7,728 nt of DNA from NCBI GenBank assembly GCA_002413145.1, contig DHWK01000156.1, positions 22,188 to 29,915 of the forward strand. The letters run 5' to 3'. This document shows, in pieces, positions 6,183 through 7,728 of the stretch (positions are counted from its first letter, which is position 1; the number at the start of each line of letters is the position of its first letter). The notes under the pieces were generated by a model, which worked only from the letters and a program-made list of their open reading frames with translations, searched no databases and had not been told where the DNA came from. The position numbers and the translations under genes are program-made. This DNA comes from a bacterium UBP12_UBA5184 (GTDB taxonomy: Bacteria; Vulcanimicrobiota; Vulcanimicrobiia; Vulcanimicrobiales; Vulcanimicrobiaceae).

Positions 6183-6944
6183 CTGCAAGAGCGGGATCGC
6201 TCCGGCGTTTTCGCCGGCTTTCGAAAATGGATCGTCGATTTCACGCCGGTAGAAAAAACGCCAGCCCAAGATGTCCTCGACCGACGAGCCGTCCGAGAGG
6301 TCGACGACCAGCTTGATCGCCATCGTGCGGCTGCCGTCACGGTTCAGCCGCAGGTCGAATGGATCCATGTAGACTTCACCGCAGGGTTTGACGCCGGCGC
6401 CGCTGCCGTTGCCGGTGCCTCCGAGTCCACTGCCGGTTCCACCGAGTCCTCCGTTGCCGTTCACACCCGGACCGGCGCCGCTCCCCGAGCCGCCGTTCTG
6501 GATGCCGGCGCCCGCCGCCGTGGCGAGCGCGATCGGAGCCGGCGTCGCATGCACGGTATGGGGCGGTTTGATGCGTACCTTGCGCCTCGCGGCGCGCCCT
6601 CCGAGATGCCGGGTCACGGGCGCGGCCGCCTTCGCGGCGGCCTGCGCGTGCGACGCGACGGGGGCGAAGGTGACGATCGGCGCCGGCGTCACCCGTGGCT
6701 TCGGCGGCGGCGATGGTTTGGGGGTCGGCGTCTGCAGCAGAATCGTCAAGACCTGCGCTTTCGACGGCCCTTCGGGTTGCTCGGGCGTTCCGCGCGGCAG
6801 CAGCCCGGCGAACAACTCGTGCAAGGCGACGGCGAGCGCGAAGGCGATCGCCATCCGTCGCCAGTAGCTGGGATCGCGTCCGTCGGCCAGCGCCGATAAC
6901 GAAGGCCACTCGCCTGCGACGAGTGGCCTCTGTTGAGAACTCAC
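6054..6944 (-). CDS. TonB-like membrane-anchored periplasmic protein with divergent C-terminal domain
   Basis: A 296-residue protein with TonB-like layout. A short cytoplasmic tail (1-30, ending WRR) precedes a single membrane helix (31-49, AIAFALAVALHELFAGLLP). A Pro/Lys-rich periplasmic spacer follows (72-90, TPTPKPSPPPKPRVTPAP), then an Ala/Arg-rich stretch (100-125) and a Gly-rich linker (144-186, repeats of LGGTGxG). The C-terminal domain (187-296) starts at Cys188 and ends near Cys288, a likely disulfide. It includes MAIKLVVDLSDGSSVEDIL, which resembles the beta-strand/turn of TonB C-terminal domains, but the usual TonB YP and SSG motifs are not seen. TonB couples inner-membrane energy to outer-membrane transport; whether this protein does so is inferred from layout only, and no ExbB/ExbD genes are in view. 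The start is GTG; Met31 is an alternative start that would turn the helix into a signal anchor at the extreme N-terminus. It lies 31 bases after the gene ending at 6976, probably the same operon. Confidence 0.78.
   Translation of the reverse strand: MSSQQRPLVAGEWPSLSALADGRDPSYWRRMAIAFALAVALHELFAGLLPRGTPEQPEGPSKAQVLTILLQTPTPKPSPPPKPRVTPAPIVTFAPVASHAQAAAKAAAPVTRHLGGRAARRKVRIKPPHTVHATPAPIALATAAGAGIQNGGSGSGAGPGVNGNGGLGGTGSGLGGTGNGSGAGVKPCGEVYMDPFDLRLNRDGSRTMAIKLVVDLSDGSSVEDILGWRFFYRREIDDPFSKAGENAGAIPLLQLPPPGYDLAGTQKPATVFAVKHTDARGFTDLEDCPAPYIPPR
6903..6929 (-). promoter_or_regulatory. Perfect 10-bp hairpin at the 5' end of the TonB-like coding sequence
   Basis: AGGCCACTCG and CGAGTGGCCT form a perfect stem with a 7-base loop, starting about 15 bases inside the message from the GTG at 6944. 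A stable GC-rich hairpin this close to a start would be expected to hinder ribosome loading or to act as a control point. If the true start is Met31 (6854), the hairpin would instead lie in the leader. The structure is seen directly; a regulatory role is inferred. Confidence 0.5.
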
Positions 6945-6975
6945 GTCAGGCGCCTTGCGCCGTCCTCAATTCGAC

Positions 6976-7281
6976 CTACGACGGTTGCACGCCGTACGTG
7001 CGCACGTACCAGTCGTGCACCTGTTGCGGCGTCGGATAGTAACCGTACTTGCGGTAGAAGTATGCTTTGTACGAGGATTGCCGGCGGCCCGACTCCTCCA
7101 TCTCGGCCTTCTTGATCCGCTTCTTGTGGTTGTAATTGGTAATGCCGATCGCGGCGGCGGCGCCGCCCAAAATCAGAATATTGCGGGTGCTCGCCGCGCC
7201 GTCGGCCAGCGCCGGCGTGGCGGCAAACGGGCTCACGGCCATCGCGCTCGCGAGCGCCGCGGTCAGGATCCTGTTGGTCAT
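6976..7281 (-). CDS. Small exported protein of unknown function with YYPTPQQ...WYVRTYGV C-terminal motif
   Basis: A 101-residue protein. The signal peptide is 1-27 (NRILTAALASAMAVSPFA, cleavage at ALA/DG). A hydrophobic Gly/Ala stretch follows (33-49, RNILILGGAAAAIGITN), which could be a membrane segment or glycine-zipper-like helix. Next comes a charged segment (53-69, HKKRIKKAEMEESGRRQ), then an aromatic C-terminal module (71-99) with KAYFYRKYGYYPTPQQ and WYVRTYGVQP. I do not recognise a named family. The ATG at 7281 is chosen over an upstream extension to 7389 because it has AGGA nine bases upstream and opens directly into a signal peptide. It precedes the TonB-like gene by 31 bases on the same strand, suggesting co-transcription and perhaps a shared envelope role. 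Confidence 0.8.
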   Translation of the reverse strand: MTNRILTAALASAMAVSPFAATPALADGAASTRNILILGGAAAAIGITNYNHKKRIKKAEMEESGRRQSSYKAYFYRKYGYYPTPQQVHDWYVRTYGVQPS

Positions 7282-7290
7282 AGCTCTTCT

Positions 7291-7294
7291 TCCT
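7291..7294 (-). promoter_or_regulatory. Ribosome binding site that fixes the start at 7281
   Basis: Read on the - strand the leader contains AAAGGAAG, with AGGA ending nine bases before the ATG at 7281. This argues against the 36-residue upstream extension, which has no signal peptide at its own start. The rest of the 140-base divergent gap to 7422 shows no convincing promoter boxes. Confidence 0.7.
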
Positions 7295-7421
7295 TTCGAG
7301 CTCACATTGCCCTCAACGTTCGTCCCCTTATCGGCGTTTCTTGCCCCGCTCGGCTGGGGGGCGACAAGACCGCTCGCTCGGCGGCACAAGGTCCGACACT
7401 TGAAAGCCCGAACGGTCGCGC

Positions 7422-7728
7422 GTGCAGATTGAGACCCTCGTTCGGGCCATTCCGGACTTTCCGATCCCCGGCATCCTCTTTCGCGATATTACGCCCTTGC
7501 TCAAAGACCCCAAGGGCTTCAAGACTGCGGTCGATCTCTTCGCCGATAAGTACAAGAGCCACGAGATCGATTACGTCGTCGCCATCGAGGCGCGCGGCTA
7601 CATGCTCGGCGCGCCGCTCGCCTATCTGATCGGCGCCGGTTTCGTGCCGGTGCGCAAACCCGGGAAATTACCGGGGACGAAATTCACCGAAGAATACGCG
7701 CTCGAATACGGAACGAACTCGCTCGAAG
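7422..7728 (+). CDS. apt: Adenine phosphoribosyltransferase, 3' partial
   Basis: The enzyme joins adenine to PRPP, giving AMP and pyrophosphate, in cytoplasmic purine salvage. The 102 visible codons match Apt closely: IPDFPIPGILFRDITPLL near the N-terminus, then VVAIEARGYMLGAPLAY, FVPVRKPGKLPG and EYALEYGTNSLE, all in the E. coli order and spacing. Apt is about 170-180 residues, so the C-terminal part, including the PRPP-binding DD..ATGGT motif, lies beyond the window. An in-frame TGA at 7401-7403 leaves GTG 7422 as the only usable start. No clear Shine-Dalgarno is visible before it. It is divergent from the small exported protein gene and unrelated to the pilus locus. Identification is firm. 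Confidence 0.95.
   Translation, partial: MQIETLVRAIPDFPIPGILFRDITPLLKDPKGFKTAVDLFADKYKSHEIDYVVAIEARGYMLGAPLAYLIGAGFVPVRKPGKLPGTKFTEEYALEYGTNSLE

Noticed and set aside
7282..7389. Upstream extension of the small exported protein to 7389
   Set aside because: It would bury the signal peptide 36 residues in; ATG 7281 has its own ribosome binding site.

Overview
GC-rich bacterial DNA with densely packed genes, Sec signal peptides, a lipobox, a periplasmic chaperone and an outer-membrane usher, so the source is a diderm bacterium. The secreted chaperone-usher proteins, the DUF4382 lipoprotein beside a TonB-like protein, and the small YPTPQQ protein would suit an uncultured diderm phylum such as Eremiobacterota/Vulcanimicrobiota (former WPS-2). 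That placement is an impression from protein style only; Acidobacteriota or Proteobacteria are not excluded.

Region 1 (1-4540, + strand) is a chaperone-usher pilus locus of the archaic, spore-coat-U (Csu-like) type. It holds an outer-membrane usher whose 5' end lies before the window, a two-domain spore-coat-U protein that looks like a CsuE-type tip subunit, and a PapD-like periplasmic chaperone. The three reading frames overlap (ATGA, then 53 nt), so they are probably translationally coupled. After a 154-nt gap with a strong GC hairpin and a 10-bp palindrome comes a short secreted protein resembling part of a spore-coat-U domain. A perfect 12-bp hairpin with A- and T-runs (4569-4599) closes the locus and can serve both strands.

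Region 2 (4618-5535, - strand) is a DUF4382 lipoprotein with a C-terminal carboxypeptidase-regulatory-like beta-sandwich.

Region 3 (5655-6182, + strand) is a 175-residue coiled-coil protein built partly from 42-bp tandem repeats. Its last 42 codons run antisense through the 3' end of the next gene.

Region 4 (7281-6054, - strand) is a likely two-gene operon: a 101-residue exported protein of unknown function, then a TonB-like membrane-anchored protein with Pro-rich and Gly-rich spacers and a divergent C-terminal domain. A perfect 10-bp hairpin lies just inside the 5' end of the TonB-like gene.

Region 5 (7422-end, + strand) is the first 102 codons of adenine phosphoribosyltransferase (apt), a housekeeping gene.

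The usher, tip subunit, chaperone and short secreted protein plausibly build one surface fibre; the usual major subunits are not in view and may lie upstream. I see no CRISPR array, tRNA, rRNA, insertion sequence or phage module.
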